Source of the DNA: Iamia sp963728655
GTDB lineage: Bacteria; Actinomycetota; Acidimicrobiia; Acidimicrobiales; Iamiaceae
DNA length: 64,000 bases
Direction of reading: 5' to 3'
Assembly: GCA_963728655.1 (NCBI GenBank)
Contig: CAVSLD010000002.1
Span: 682,001 to 746,000, forward strand
Shown here piece after piece: positions 36,523 to 44,895 of the stretch. Under the pieces are notes generated by a model, which was not told the DNA's origin, did no database searches, and saw only the letters and a list, made by a program, of their open reading frames with translations. The position numbers were made by a program, and so were the translations under genes. Numbering within the stretch: the first letter of the stretch is position 1; the number at the start of each line of letters is the position of its first letter.

Positions 36523-37809
36523 TTGAGCGCAGGACCGACGCACGATGGCGGGACAGGCGGAGCGGGCGGGGGCGGTGAGGCGCCGCAGGGTGGGGCGTCG
36601 GCCCCCTCGGGAGGCGGGAAGAAGAAGGCCCTGATCTACGGGGGCATCGCCGCGGTGCTGGTGCTGATCGCCGGCGTCGTGGTCGCGGTGACCGTCCTCG
36701 GAGGTGGCGATGACGACTCGGCCGAGGGCGAGATCTTCCTCTCGCCGGCTGCGTCGGTGGGCCCGGACCCCTTCAGCACCGATCCCCTCGCCGTGGCGCC
36801 GGACCCGGACCTGGCCCAGCCCGCCACCGGCGGTGACGTCACGGTGGACGGGTCGAGCTCGATCACCGGCAACGACGGGGCCGAGCCGGGTCTCTACGGA
36901 GGCACCATGAACATCGCCGCGTGCGACCCGCAGCAGATCATCGACTTCCTGGCGGCCAACCCGGACAAGGCCGAGGCGTGGGTCGACGCCCTCGACGCCG
37001 ACCCCGAGGTGGCCCTGCTGGACGGTCGGCCGCTCACGGTCGAGCTGATCCCCGACTACGTGGAGGAGCTGACCTCGGTGGTCCTGACCCAGGACACGCG
37101 GGTCACCAACCACGGGTACAAGGACGGCAAGGCCACGGTCCTCCAGTCGACCCTGCAGAAGGGCACCGCCGTGCTGGTCGATGCCAAGGGCGTGCCCCGG
37201 GTGAAGTGCTACTGCGGCAACCCGCTGCTCCCGCCGGTGGCCAGCAAGGGCAAGCCCCGCTACACCGGCGTGAAGTGGGCCGACTTCTCGGTGACCGACG
37301 TGACCGTGGTGCAGCAGTCGACCACGGTGATCAACGTCTTCGTGCTGACCGACATCGAGAACGGGGGCCTGTTCAACCGGCCACGGGGCACCACCGGCGC
37401 CATGGACACCCCGACGGACGGGTCGACCACGACCACCACCGCCCCGCCCACCACGGCCGGGCCGACGACCTCGCCGCCCACCACGGCGGGGCCCACCACC
37501 ACGGCGCCGCCGGACACCACCACGACGACCGCGCCGGCCACGACCACCACCGGCGCCTACGACCCCTGTGCCCCGGGCGGCCAGGGCCAGACCTCCGTGA
37601 CCGTCACCAACGTCGATGCCGAGCCCGCGACCATCGTCGACGTCACCGCCGGCTGCCCCGGCGGCGACCTGGGCACGCTCTCCCCGGGTCAGACCAACAC
37701 CTTCACCACCTACATCGGCCATGAGCTGGACGCCGAGTTCCCCACCGGTGCCACGGGCAACCTCTACATCGACGGACCCAACAAGAGCTGGACGGTGGGT
37801 CAGCCCTAG
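36523..37809 (+). CDS. DUF6777 membrane-anchored protein
   Basis: A 428-residue protein. A Gly-rich cytoplasmic start leads to one membrane helix (KKALIYGGIAAVLVLIAGVV). The exported DUF6777 domain (about 60-290) has GDVTVDGSSSITGNDGAEPG, GLYGGTMNIAACDPQQIIDF, LTQDTRVTNHGYKDGKAT and PRVKCYCGNPLLPPV, matching Streptomyces DUF6777 proteins. A Thr/Pro linker of about 55 residues and a small beta-rich C-terminal domain (TSVTVTNVDAEPATIVDVTA) follow. The start is TTG 36523 with GAAGGA 8 nt upstream. Its role is unknown; the cysteine pair in RVKCYCGN is typical of the family. Confidence 0.75.
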   Translation: MSAGPTHDGGTGGAGGGGEAPQGGASAPSGGGKKKALIYGGIAAVLVLIAGVVVAVTVLGGGDDDSAEGEIFLSPAASVGPDPFSTDPLAVAPDPDLAQPATGGDVTVDGSSSITGNDGAEPGLYGGTMNIAACDPQQIIDFLAANPDKAEAWVDALDADPEVALLDGRPLTVELIPDYVEELTSVVLTQDTRVTNHGYKDGKATVLQSTLQKGTAVLVDAKGVPRVKCYCGNPLLPPVASKGKPRYTGVKWADFSVTDVTVVQQSTTVINVFVLTDIENGGLFNRPRGTTGAMDTPTDGSTTTTTAPPTTAGPTTSPPTTAGPTTTAPPDTTTTTAPATTTTGAYDPCAPGGQGQTSVTVTNVDAEPATIVDVTAGCPGGDLGTLSPGQTNTFTTYIGHELDAEFPTGATGNLYIDGPNKSWTVGQP

Positions 37810-37933
37810 GGGACCACCACCCGGGCGCCATCAGCGCGGGTCAGGTGATGGCGGGGGTCGGCCCAGAGGTGGGTCGACCCCCGGCGCTCCCCACGGGACC
37901 GGTGCTCGCACCGCCCGTCGCGCGGTGCGCCCC

Positions 37934-37968
37934 GATCCGGCCTCCGGGCGCTGTCGCCCGGTCGGATC
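37934..37968. terminator. bidirectional terminator hairpin
   Basis: GATCCG and CGGATC enclose CCGGGCG-CTGT-CGCCCGG, between the convergent DUF6777 and M15 peptidase genes. It overlaps the stop codon of the latter. Confidence 0.6.
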
Positions 37969-39223
37969 AGCCGCCGCTGGTGGACCAGTGCCAGGGCTCG
38001 GAGGGGAGGTTCTGGAACCCGTGCTCGGCGGCGTGCTCGTGGAGCCAGGTCCAGCACGGCGTGCTGTGCGAGGAGCAGGCCTCGAAGTCGATGGCGAGGC
38101 CGACCTCGTGAAGCGAGGAGCCCGGGCGGGCGGTGGGCGGTGAGCACGCACTGGCCGGGCGGCCGAAGATGTCGCCGTCGCAGTGGGCGGCCCGCAGCGC
38201 CATCTGCTCCGCGGTGGAGCGGTAGCCGAAGCCGGTGAGGGTGACGCCGTCGGCCGCGGCGAGCACGACCAGCTCGGCCAGCTGGTCGGAGATGAGGCAG
38301 TTGACCGTGAAGCCGGCGACGGTGCACAGGTCGATCCCGCCGGGGGCGAGGGACGTGCCGAGGTTGAGCTGGCCGGCCTCCTCGGCCGCCTGCTGGGCCT
38401 GCTCCTCGGCCTCCTGGGCCGCGTCGAGCAGGGCCTGGAGGTCAGCGGCGCGCTGGGCCGCAGCCTCCTGCGCCGCGACCTGGGCCAGGCGGGCCCGCTC
38501 GGCGGCCTCCTCGGCGGCCTGCTTGGCGGCCGCGGCCTCGAGCCAGGCCTGGCGCTGGGCCTCCTGGATGGCCTGCTGGAGCTCGGTCGCCGTCGCCGTG
38601 CGCTCCGCCTGCTGGTCCTCCAGCTCGGCGACCAGGGCGTCGAGCTCCCGGGTCCGGTCCTCGTTGGCCGCGTCGAGGTCGGCCAGGTCGTCCTGCTCGC
38701 GCTCGAGGCGGTCGCGCTGCCCGTCGAGCTGGGCCAGCAGCCGGTCGTCGGTCTCGCTGCTGGCCTCGGAGTAGATGCGGCGGATGAGGCTCCGGTCGAC
38801 GCGGGGGTTGGGGATGTCGACGTCGGTGCCGTCGGCCATGTAGGTGCCGGCGATGCGCTGGCGGAGGATGTCCTCCAGGGCGGCGATGCGGGTGCGGGCG
38901 TCGTCGACGGCTGCGCTGGTGTCGGCCGCCTCCTCGTCGAGGCGGGCGGCCTCGGCGCGGAGCTCCGCCTGGCGGTCGCGGGCATCGGCGATGTCGGCGT
39001 CGAGGGCCTCCAGCTCGCCGTTCAGGTCCTCCAGCTGCTGGATGTACTCCGCCGCGGCCGAGCGCTCCTCGGCGCCGGCGGTGCCGACGTCCGGGGTCGT
39101 CGTGGTGGGCGCCGGGTCGGTGGTGGGGGTCGGGGTGGCCTGGGCGCCGCCGGGGACGGCCGCCGAGACGACGAGGACCAGTGCCACCGCGAGGGTGCTG
39201 AGCGCGCCGGAGAGCCTGTGCAT
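37967..39223 (-). CDS. secreted M15 (VanY/D,D-carboxypeptidase-like) peptidase with coiled coil
   Basis: A 418-residue protein. A signal peptide (LAVALVLVVSAAVPGGAQA) is followed by a Thr/Pro spacer and long Glu/Ala/Arg-rich coiled coil (residues about 50-275, including the heptad-rich QAAEEAAERARLAQVAAQEA). The C-terminal M15-type domain has YRSTAEQMALRAAHC, RPGSSLHEVGLAIDFEA and LPSEPWHWS, giving the zinc-binding H...D...H set. It should trim peptidoglycan stem peptides at the cell surface. The coiled coil resembles those of PcsB/RipA-type cell-wall hydrolases that are activated by FtsEX. Confidence 0.85.
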   Translation of the reverse strand: MHRLSGALSTLAVALVLVVSAAVPGGAQATPTPTTDPAPTTTTPDVGTAGAEERSAAAEYIQQLEDLNGELEALDADIADARDRQAELRAEAARLDEEAADTSAAVDDARTRIAALEDILRQRIAGTYMADGTDVDIPNPRVDRSLIRRIYSEASSETDDRLLAQLDGQRDRLEREQDDLADLDAANEDRTRELDALVAELEDQQAERTATATELQQAIQEAQRQAWLEAAAAKQAAEEAAERARLAQVAAQEAAAQRAADLQALLDAAQEAEEQAQQAAEEAGQLNLGTSLAPGGIDLCTVAGFTVNCLISDQLAELVVLAAADGVTLTGFGYRSTAEQMALRAAHCDGDIFGRPASACSPPTARPGSSLHEVGLAIDFEACSSHSTPCWTWLHEHAAEHGFQNLPSEPWHWSTSGG

Positions 39224-39398
39224 CGGTGTCCTGGTCCCCCCTCAGGGTCGATGGCGGCAGCCCGGGCGACCCTGGTGGTCGCCCGCCGAGAGAGCATGCC
39301 GCATGCGCAGTGTCGCGTCATCTCCCGAGGTCGGGGTGTCACCCCATCGACCGCAGCGCAGAGCAGTTGAGGCCCCTGCCCGAGACGACGGCGCCCGG

Positions 39399-39404
39399 TA
39401 GGGT
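39399..39404 (+). promoter_or_regulatory. -10 box TAGGGT before the ferritin-like gene
   Basis: TAGGGT is followed by a leader of about 16 nt holding the ribosome binding site GGAGG before ATG 39427, so this mRNA is not leaderless. Confidence 0.4.
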
Positions 39405-39426
39405 CGACGGGCCCACGGAGGTGCCC

Positions 39427-40473
39427 ATGACCAAGCTCGCGTACTCGTCCGAGGAGCTCTTCACCGAGCACGACTTCGCCGCCCCGCAGGTGGTCGAGGG
39501 CCAGCGCCTGCACGGCGGGTTCCTGGCCGACGGCACCTACCAGCCGCCCCGCGCCCTCGGACGCTCCGAGGCCCTCGATGCCTGGACCGACGCCCTGCGG
39601 GCCCGGGGCGGGGACCTCTTCGACGCCGACGCATCCCTCCTCACCGGCCCCCGGGTGCCCAACCTGGCCCAGCACCGCCTGCTTCTGGTCCACGGCATCG
39701 GGCGGTCGTTCTGGAACATGTTGACCGTCACCGGGAAGATCGAGGCCAAGGGCCGCCTGCTGGCCGACGTCGAGTTCCCCGACCTGGCCGACGTCGTGGT
39801 CGAGGACATCTCGGAGATGGCCATCGGGCACCTCGGCAAGGGGCTGCTGGTGGCCCACGGCATCGACGAGGGGGGCCAGCCCGAGGAGGGCATCGGGGGC
39901 CACGACGCCATGTGGTTCGTCGCCCGCGACCTCGCCTTCGGCGCCGGTGCCCACCCCGACGTCGACCCGCCCGAGAGCATCGGGCGACCCGACACCGGTG
40001 AGCGGCGCATGCCCGAGGTGCCGCCGGCCATCGAGGGGCTGCTGTCGTTCCTCATGAACCTGCTGCTCATCGAGTTCCGGGCCGAGATCGGCTTCGCCCT
40101 GAGCCAGGAGGTCCTGCGCACACCCGGCCTGTTCCCGGGTCGGGAGGCCGAGGCCGAGCAGGCGGCCGAGCTCATCGAGCGCATCCGCACCGACGAGCTC
40201 GTGCACGTCCGGTCGCTGCGCCTCTACCTCGGTGAGCTCCGCTCGGTGCACCTGCGCACCGTCGACGGGGGCCAGGTGCCCGGCGCCGACCTCGTCGACC
40301 GGACCTGGGCGGGGTTGGTCCACTGGGCGACGGTGGACCAGCCCGCCCTGGCCGCGGCACAGTCCCACGAGGCCCTGGTCGACCTGGTGGCCCGCCACCC
40401 CGGCGCGACCGCGGTGACCGCCGAGCTGGAGCAGCTGGCCGACCCCGGCGTGGTGGCCTCGGTGGCCGGCTGA
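39427..40473 (+). CDS. ferritin-like diiron-type protein of unknown function
   Basis: A 348-residue soluble protein. Helices carry spaced acid and His residues: VVVEDISEMAIGHLGKGLLV, IGGHDAMWFVARDLAFG, LIEFRAEIGFALSQEVLR and RIRTDELVHVRSLRLYLGEL. The E...GH, E-x-x-E-like and ELVH elements suggest a diiron-binding ferritin-like four-helix bundle, but this is pattern-based. ATG 39427 has GGAGG at the ideal distance. It stands alone. Its stop codon lies in a 15-bp tandem repeat. No pathway can be assigned. Confidence 0.5.
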   Translation: MTKLAYSSEELFTEHDFAAPQVVEGQRLHGGFLADGTYQPPRALGRSEALDAWTDALRARGGDLFDADASLLTGPRVPNLAQHRLLLVHGIGRSFWNMLTVTGKIEAKGRLLADVEFPDLADVVVEDISEMAIGHLGKGLLVAHGIDEGGQPEEGIGGHDAMWFVARDLAFGAGAHPDVDPPESIGRPDTGERRMPEVPPAIEGLLSFLMNLLLIEFRAEIGFALSQEVLRTPGLFPGREAEAEQAAELIERIRTDELVHVRSLRLYLGELRSVHLRTVDGGQVPGADLVDRTWAGLVHWATVDQPALAAAQSHEALVDLVARHPGATAVTAELEQLADPGVVASVAG

Positions 40474-40515
40474 GCGGAGGCCGGCTGAGCGGAGGCCGGC
40501 TGAGCGGAGGCCGGC
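40464..40515. repeat. 15-bp tandem repeat, about 3.5 copies, carrying the stop codon
   Basis: GGCCGGCTGAGCGGA is repeated at 40464, 40479 and 40494, followed by a partial GGCCGGC. The first copy holds the stop codon of the ferritin-like gene. Because 15 is a multiple of three, each copy repeats an in-frame TGA. Confidence 0.85.
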
Positions 40516-40522
40516 GGGGTCC

Positions 40523-41191
40523 CTACTCGTCGTCCTCGTCGCCGTCTCCGTCGCCCCCGCCGTCGAGGAGGGGCAGCGTCCAGTCCCAGTGCAGCGCGGC
40601 GAGGCGGACCGCGAGGATGACGGCCACCCCGAGCCACGTGGCCAGCAGGGGGTCGGCGCCGGCCTCCAGGAGCACGACGTAGAGGCCGGTGCCGGCCAGG
40701 GCGGCGAGGGCGTAGATCTGCCCCGACAGCACCGCCGGCCGGCGGCGCACGAGCAGGTCGCGGATGACCCCGCCGCCGACGCCGGTGACCACCCCCAGCA
40801 CCGCCGCGGCCCACGCCGCCACCCCGCGGTCGAGGGCGACGTCGACGCCCACGATGGAGAAGGCGGCCAGGCCGGCGGCGTCGGCCACCAGGACGTGCGA
40901 TCGGGAGTCCAGGTCGGCGCCCGAGCGGTGCACGATCGGGATGCCGACGATGGCCACCACCACGGCCAGCACCAGGGGCCACGACTCGGTGAGCCACGAG
41001 ATGGGGGCGTCGAGGATGACGTCGCGGAGCGTGCTGCCGCCCACCGACACGACCACCGCGAGGACGACGACGCCCAGCCAGTCGAGCCGGGCGCGGGCCC
41101 CGGCCATCACCCCCGACACCGCGAAGGCGACCGTGCCGGCCACCTCCATGACGAGGATGACGGTGTCTCCCGAGGTCTCCAGTGCACCCAC
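40523..41191 (-). CDS. TRIC cation channel / UPF0126 (YadS-like) membrane protein
   Basis: A 222-residue protein with seven membrane helices in two homologous halves: TVAFAVSGVMAGARARLDWL with VSVGGSTLRDVILD, and LAAFSIVGVDVALDR with VTGVGGGVIRDLL. The glycine-rich GGS/GGG-xx-RD motifs are diagnostic of bacterial TRIC homologues, which form trimeric monovalent-cation channels. An acidic Asp/Glu/Gly tail ends the protein. GTG 41191 is chosen because a CATCCT -10 box ends 6 nt upstream; longer starts exist. Confidence 0.85.
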   Translation of the reverse strand: MGALETSGDTVILVMEVAGTVAFAVSGVMAGARARLDWLGVVVLAVVVSVGGSTLRDVILDAPISWLTESWPLVLAVVVAIVGIPIVHRSGADLDSRSHVLVADAAGLAAFSIVGVDVALDRGVAAWAAAVLGVVTGVGGGVIRDLLVRRRPAVLSGQIYALAALAGTGLYVVLLEAGADPLLATWLGVAVILAVRLAALHWDWTLPLLDGGGDGDGDEDDE

Positions 41192-41197
41192 CCCGCC

Positions 41198-41203
41198 AGG
41201 ATG
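41198..41203 (-). promoter_or_regulatory. -10 box CATCCT, leaderless start of TRIC gene
   Basis: CATCCT on the minus strand ends 6 nt before GTG 41191, in the same geometry as CAGACT boxes elsewhere in the window. Confidence 0.35.
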
Positions 41204-41255
41204 GCGGCTGGCGGCCCCTCGCCCGGGCACCCCCGGGGGAGGAGGCCCGGGCCCG

Positions 41256-42449
41256 TCAGCTGCGGGGGACGTCCTTCCAGGGCACGTCCTTGTCGGTGCG
41301 GGGCTCGCCGGGCAGGCCGAGGACGCGCTCGCCGATGATGTTGCGCTGGATCTCCGACGTGCCGCCCTCGATGGAGTTGGCCCGGGCCCGGAGGAACATC
41401 TTGCGCGACGACCCGGGCGGACCGGTGAGGCCCAGCTGCTCGGACCGACGCATCGTGTAGTCGAAGTCGACCAGGGCCTGGGGGCCGAGCAGGTCGACGC
41501 ACAGCTCGTAGATGTCCATGTTGACGGTCGCGAACTTGAGCTTGGCGATCGACCCCTCGGGGCCGGGGTTGCCCATCTTGCGGTTCTGGGCGGCCCGGAC
41601 GTTGGTGAGGCGGAGGGCCTCGGCCTCGACCCAGAGGCGCATGAGGCGGTCCTTCATCGCCGGGGTGCGGTCGACGGCCTCCTCCTTCCAGATGCGGACG
41701 GCCTCGGCGATGGCTCCGGAGCCCTTGGCCGGCGGTCCGCCCCCCCCGCCGATGGTGGTGCGCTCGTTGGACAGGGTGGTCATGGCCACCCGCCAGCCCT
41801 CGCCCACGTCGCCGATGCGGTCGGCGTCGGGCACGCGGACCTCGGTCATGTAGACCTCGTTGAACTCGGCCTCGCCGGTGATCTGGCGGAGGGGCCGGAC
41901 CTCGACGCCGGGGGCGTTCATGTCGAGGGCGAAGTAGGTGAGGCCCTTGTGCTTGGGGGCGTCGGGGTCGGTGCGGGCGACCAGCATCCCCCGGTCGGCC
42001 AGGTGGGCGAGGGTGTTCCACACCTTCTGGCCGGTGATGACCCACTCGTCGCCGTCGCGCACCGCCCGGCACGAGAGCCCGGCCAGGTCCGAGCCCGCCC
42101 CGGGCTCGCTGAAGAGCTGGCACCAGGGGTCCTCGCCGGTGAACATGGGCCGCAGCAGGCGGTCGCGCAGCTCGTCGGAGCCGTGGGTGACCACGGTGGG
42201 CCCGGCCATCGTGAGCCCGAAGAAGTGCTCGGCGCTGGGCCCGGGCACACGGGCGTCGCGCAGGGCGGCGTCGACGGTGCGCTGGTGGGTGGGGGAGACG
42301 TCGAGGCCGCCCCGGCCCTCCGGGAAGTGGACCCACGCCAGGCCCAGGTCGAACTGGAGGCCCCGGAAGGCGACGGTGTCGCTCCGGTCGCCCTCGTCGA
42401 GCAGGCGGGTGAGGCGATCCTTCACGAGCAGCGTCGGGTCGTCGGTCAT
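41256..42449 (-). CDS. acyl-CoA dehydrogenase (FadE-like)
   Basis: A 397-residue acyl-CoA dehydrogenase of the long actinobacterial FadE type. QLFSEPGAGSDLAGLSCRAV and QKVWNTLAHLADRGMLVART form the FAD-binding domain, EVYMTEVRVPDADRIGDVGE follows, and the C-terminus has RARANSIEGGTSEIQRNIIG and GLPGEPRTDKDVPW. This C-terminal signature is common in actinobacterial FadE proteins of uncertain substrate (branched-chain or steroid side-chain acyl-CoA). GGAGG lies upstream of the ATG and a TACGGT box about 40 nt upstream may be its -10. It is divergent from glnK-amt. Confidence 0.88.
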   Translation of the reverse strand: MTDDPTLLVKDRLTRLLDEGDRSDTVAFRGLQFDLGLAWVHFPEGRGGLDVSPTHQRTVDAALRDARVPGPSAEHFFGLTMAGPTVVTHGSDELRDRLLRPMFTGEDPWCQLFSEPGAGSDLAGLSCRAVRDGDEWVITGQKVWNTLAHLADRGMLVARTDPDAPKHKGLTYFALDMNAPGVEVRPLRQITGEAEFNEVYMTEVRVPDADRIGDVGEGWRVAMTTLSNERTTIGGGGGPPAKGSGAIAEAVRIWKEEAVDRTPAMKDRLMRLWVEAEALRLTNVRAAQNRKMGNPGPEGSIAKLKFATVNMDIYELCVDLLGPQALVDFDYTMRRSEQLGLTGPPGSSRKMFLRARANSIEGGTSEIQRNIIGERVLGLPGEPRTDKDVPWKDVPRS

Positions 42450-42528
42450 GGGGGCCTCCGGGGACGGGGGACGACGGGGCCTCCGACCGTACCGCTCGCG
42501 ATCGGGGAGCGCCGCCGGTCACGGTGGG

Positions 42529-42548
42529 CCTGTCAGAGAGCCGACAGG
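42529..42548. promoter_or_regulatory. inverted repeat upstream of glnK
   Basis: CCTGTC-8 nt-GACAGG, in the divergent region between the FadE gene and glnK. It is a candidate regulator site. Confidence 0.35.
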
Positions 42549-42560
42549 AACACGACCCGA

Positions 42561-42586
42561 AGGCGACATGTGCGTGGTGGTCGCCT
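42561..42586 (+). promoter_or_regulatory. second inverted repeat upstream of glnK
   Basis: AGGCGAC-12 nt-GTCGCCT, followed directly by GAAAC. It ends 74 nt before the glnK start and could be a nitrogen-regulator site or a leader hairpin. It does not clearly match the GlnR consensus. Confidence 0.35.
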
Positions 42587-42660
42587 GAAACGTGGCCTTC
42601 CTACCGTGCGCCGCGGCACCGCCGGCCGCCGGGCCGGGGGCCAGCTCCTGAGGAGGACCT

Positions 42661-43002
42661 GTGCAGCACCTCGTGACCGCCGTCATCAAGCCCCACCGCC
42701 TGGACGAGGTGAGGGCGGCCCTCGCCCAGGCCGGCGTGGCCGGCCTCACCATCACCGAGGTCAAGGGGGCCGGCCGCCAGGGAGGTCACACCGAGACCTA
42801 CCGCGGCACCGAGTACCGCATCGACCTGGTGCCCAAGGTCCGGGTCGAGGTGGTGGTGCCGACCGAGCGGGCCGAGGTGGTGGTCGACGCGGTCGCCGAG
42901 GCGGCCCGGACCGGGTCGATCGGCGACGGGAAGATCTGGGTCACCTCGGTCGACCGGGTCCTGCGGGTCCGGACGGGGGAGCAGGGCGACGATGCGCTCT
43001 GA
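42661..43002 (+). CDS. glnK: nitrogen regulatory protein P-II
   Basis: A 113-residue PII protein. ITEVKGAGRQGGHTETYRGT and EYRIDLVPKVRVEVVV contain the T loop, with Tyr52 aligned to the modified Tyr51. The C-terminal signature (TGSIGDGKIWVTSVDRVLRV) is complete. It senses 2-oxoglutarate and ATP/ADP and gates the ammonium channel encoded next. GTG 42661 has GAGGAGG upstream. The amt gene follows 127 nt later on the same strand, an arrangement conserved across bacteria though usually with amt first. Confidence 0.92.
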   Translation: MQHLVTAVIKPHRLDEVRAALAQAGVAGLTITEVKGAGRQGGHTETYRGTEYRIDLVPKVRVEVVVPTERAEVVVDAVAEAARTGSIGDGKIWVTSVDRVLRVRTGEQGDDAL

Positions 43003-43129
43003 CACCGGTGCGTCAGGAACGCGACAGATGCTTGACCAAGTGGGTTCACGCCCGTCGCACGGAACGGAAACAGGGCGTCCGTACGGTCCCCGTCGGCTGC
43101 CGCCCGGCAGCTCAGGAAAGGAGAGATCC

Positions 43130-44680
43130 ATGCGGGTCAGAACCACCCGGAAGCGGGTGCTGAGGTCGGCGATGTTCGTGGTCGCGGCGGCCGCCACGGC
43201 CCTCGCCGTCGCCGGTCCCGCCGGCGCCCAGTCCACCGAGACCGTGGCCCTCGGCCAGCAGCTCAACCTGCTCTGGATCGTGATCGGGGCCATCCTCGTC
43301 ATCTTCATGCAGGCCGGCTTCGCCCTGGTCGAGACCGGCTTCTGCCGGGCCAAGCACGCCTCGCACGTGGTGAGCACGAACTTCGCCATCTTCGGCCTCG
43401 GGTTCGTCGCCTTCTTCCTCGTCGGGTTCCCGCTGGCCTTCGGCGGCTACAGCTACGACCTGCCCGGCTTCGACTGGGGCTACGGCGCCGAACCGCTCGG
43501 TGGCGCCCTCATCGGCTCCGGCAGCTGGGTGTTCCTGTGGCACGGGGGCTGGGCCCTCTCGGGCGACAAGATCACCCCGGCCGTGGCCGCCTTCTTCCTC
43601 TACATGGTCGCCTTCATGGACACCGTGGCCACCATCCCGACCGGCTCCATGGCCGAGCGGTGGAAGTGGAAGAGCTTCGTGCTCTGGGGCCTGTTCTGCG
43701 GGGCCGTCTACTACCCGATCTTCACCGCCTGGACCTGGGGCGGGGGCTGGCTGGGCAAGACGTGGGACACCATGGGCCTGGGCGCCGGGTACGTCGACTT
43801 CGCCGGCTCCGGCGTGGTCCACGCCGTCGGCGGCGTGGCCGGCCTGGCCGGGGCCATCGTGCTCGGCCCCCGGCTGGGCAAGTTCGACGAGGACGGCACG
43901 CCCCGGGCCATCCCCGGCCACCACATCCCGATGGCCATGCTCGGCACGTTCATCCTCCTGTTCGGCTGGTTCGGGTTCAACGCGGCGTCGACCTTCGCCG
44001 CCACCGACGTGCAGTTCGCCACCGTCGCCACCAACACCGCCATCGCCGGGGCCTTCGGCGCCGTCGTGGCCATGCTGTGGATGACCTACGTCCGGGGCGA
44101 CAAGCCCGACCCGGGCATGATGGCCAACGGCATGCTGGCCGGCCTGGTGGCGATCACCGCCCCCTGCGCCTTCACCAGCCCGGCGTGGTCGGCCGTGATC
44201 GGCGTCATCGCCGGGATCCTGGTGATCGAGTCGGTGCTCTTCGTGGAGCGCAAGCTCCACCTCGACGACCCGGTGGGTGCCATCTCTGTCCACGGCGTGT
44301 GCGGCACCTTCGGGGTGCTCGCCGTCGGCATCTTCGCCAACGGCAGCTACGGCGGGGGCTGGAACGGCTCCGACGTCGAGGCCGTCGAGGGGGTGGTCAA
44401 CGGCAAGTTCGGCCAGCTCGGCGCCCAGGCCCTGGGGGCCCTGGTGATCTGGACGGTGATCCTCGGCATCGCCTTCGCCTTCTTCAAGCTCCAGGACACC
44501 TTGACCAAGGGCGGCATCCGCTCCTCGGAGGAGGACGAGCTCATGGGCCTCGACCTGCCCGAGATGGGCGTGCTCGCGTACCCCGAGTTCAGCGGTGTCG
44601 GAGGCCTGGGCAGCGCGGTCCAGGACCACGTCCACGCCCCGGCCCCCGACGAGCCGGTGGCCGCCGAGCCCGTCCCCTAG
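43130..44680 (+). CDS. amt: ammonium transporter Amt
   Basis: A 516-residue channel with a cleavable signal peptide (MFVVAAAATALAVAGPAGAQ) and eleven membrane helices. FVLWGLFCGAVYYPIFTAWT, FAGSGVVHAVGGVAGLAGAI (first pore His) and ISVHGVCGTFGVLAVGIFAN (second pore His) mark the conduction path. A cytoplasmic tail of about 70 residues follows. ATG 43130 has AAAGGAGAG upstream. PII (GlnK) encoded upstream would block it under nitrogen excess. Two hairpins follow the gene. Confidence 0.94.
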   Translation: MRVRTTRKRVLRSAMFVVAAAATALAVAGPAGAQSTETVALGQQLNLLWIVIGAILVIFMQAGFALVETGFCRAKHASHVVSTNFAIFGLGFVAFFLVGFPLAFGGYSYDLPGFDWGYGAEPLGGALIGSGSWVFLWHGGWALSGDKITPAVAAFFLYMVAFMDTVATIPTGSMAERWKWKSFVLWGLFCGAVYYPIFTAWTWGGGWLGKTWDTMGLGAGYVDFAGSGVVHAVGGVAGLAGAIVLGPRLGKFDEDGTPRAIPGHHIPMAMLGTFILLFGWFGFNAASTFAATDVQFATVATNTAIAGAFGAVVAMLWMTYVRGDKPDPGMMANGMLAGLVAITAPCAFTSPAWSAVIGVIAGILVIESVLFVERKLHLDDPVGAISVHGVCGTFGVLAVGIFANGSYGGGWNGSDVEAVEGVVNGKFGQLGAQALGALVIWTVILGIAFAFFKLQDTLTKGGIRSSEEDELMGLDLPEMGVLAYPEFSGVGGLGSAVQDHVHAPAPDEPVAAEPVP

Positions 44681-44700
44681 GCGGACCCCGCACGCACGCG

Positions 44701-44728
44701 ACGGCCCCGGGCCCCGGCCCGGGGCCGT
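44701..44728 (+). terminator. intrinsic terminator after amt, hairpin 1
   Basis: ACGGCCCCGGGC and GCCCGGGGCCGT form a perfect 12-bp stem with a 4-nt loop, 20 nt after the amt stop. Confidence 0.75.
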
Positions 44729-44744
44729 CCCGCGCCCGTGACGG

Positions 44745-44767
44745 CACGAGGTGCCCGGCACCTCGTG
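44745..44767 (+). terminator. second hairpin after amt
   Basis: CACGAGGTG-CCCGG-CACCTCGTG, a perfect 9-bp stem 16 nt after the first hairpin. It may be a tandem terminator. Confidence 0.55.
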
Positions 44768-44883
44768 ACGTGACCCGACGTGGGGCCGTCTCGCCACCCG
44801 TCCGGCGGGCTGCGTCAGATGGACGTCAGGTGATCGACACGGAGACGTGACCGCGCCGGCACGCTCCCGTCGCCGGAGCGACC

Positions 44884-44889
44884 TAGGTT
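44884..44889 (+). promoter_or_regulatory. -10 box TAGGTT, leaderless start of the winged-helix operon
   Basis: TAGGTT ends 6 nt before GTG 44896. Confidence 0.55.
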
Positions 44890-44895
44890 GCCCCC

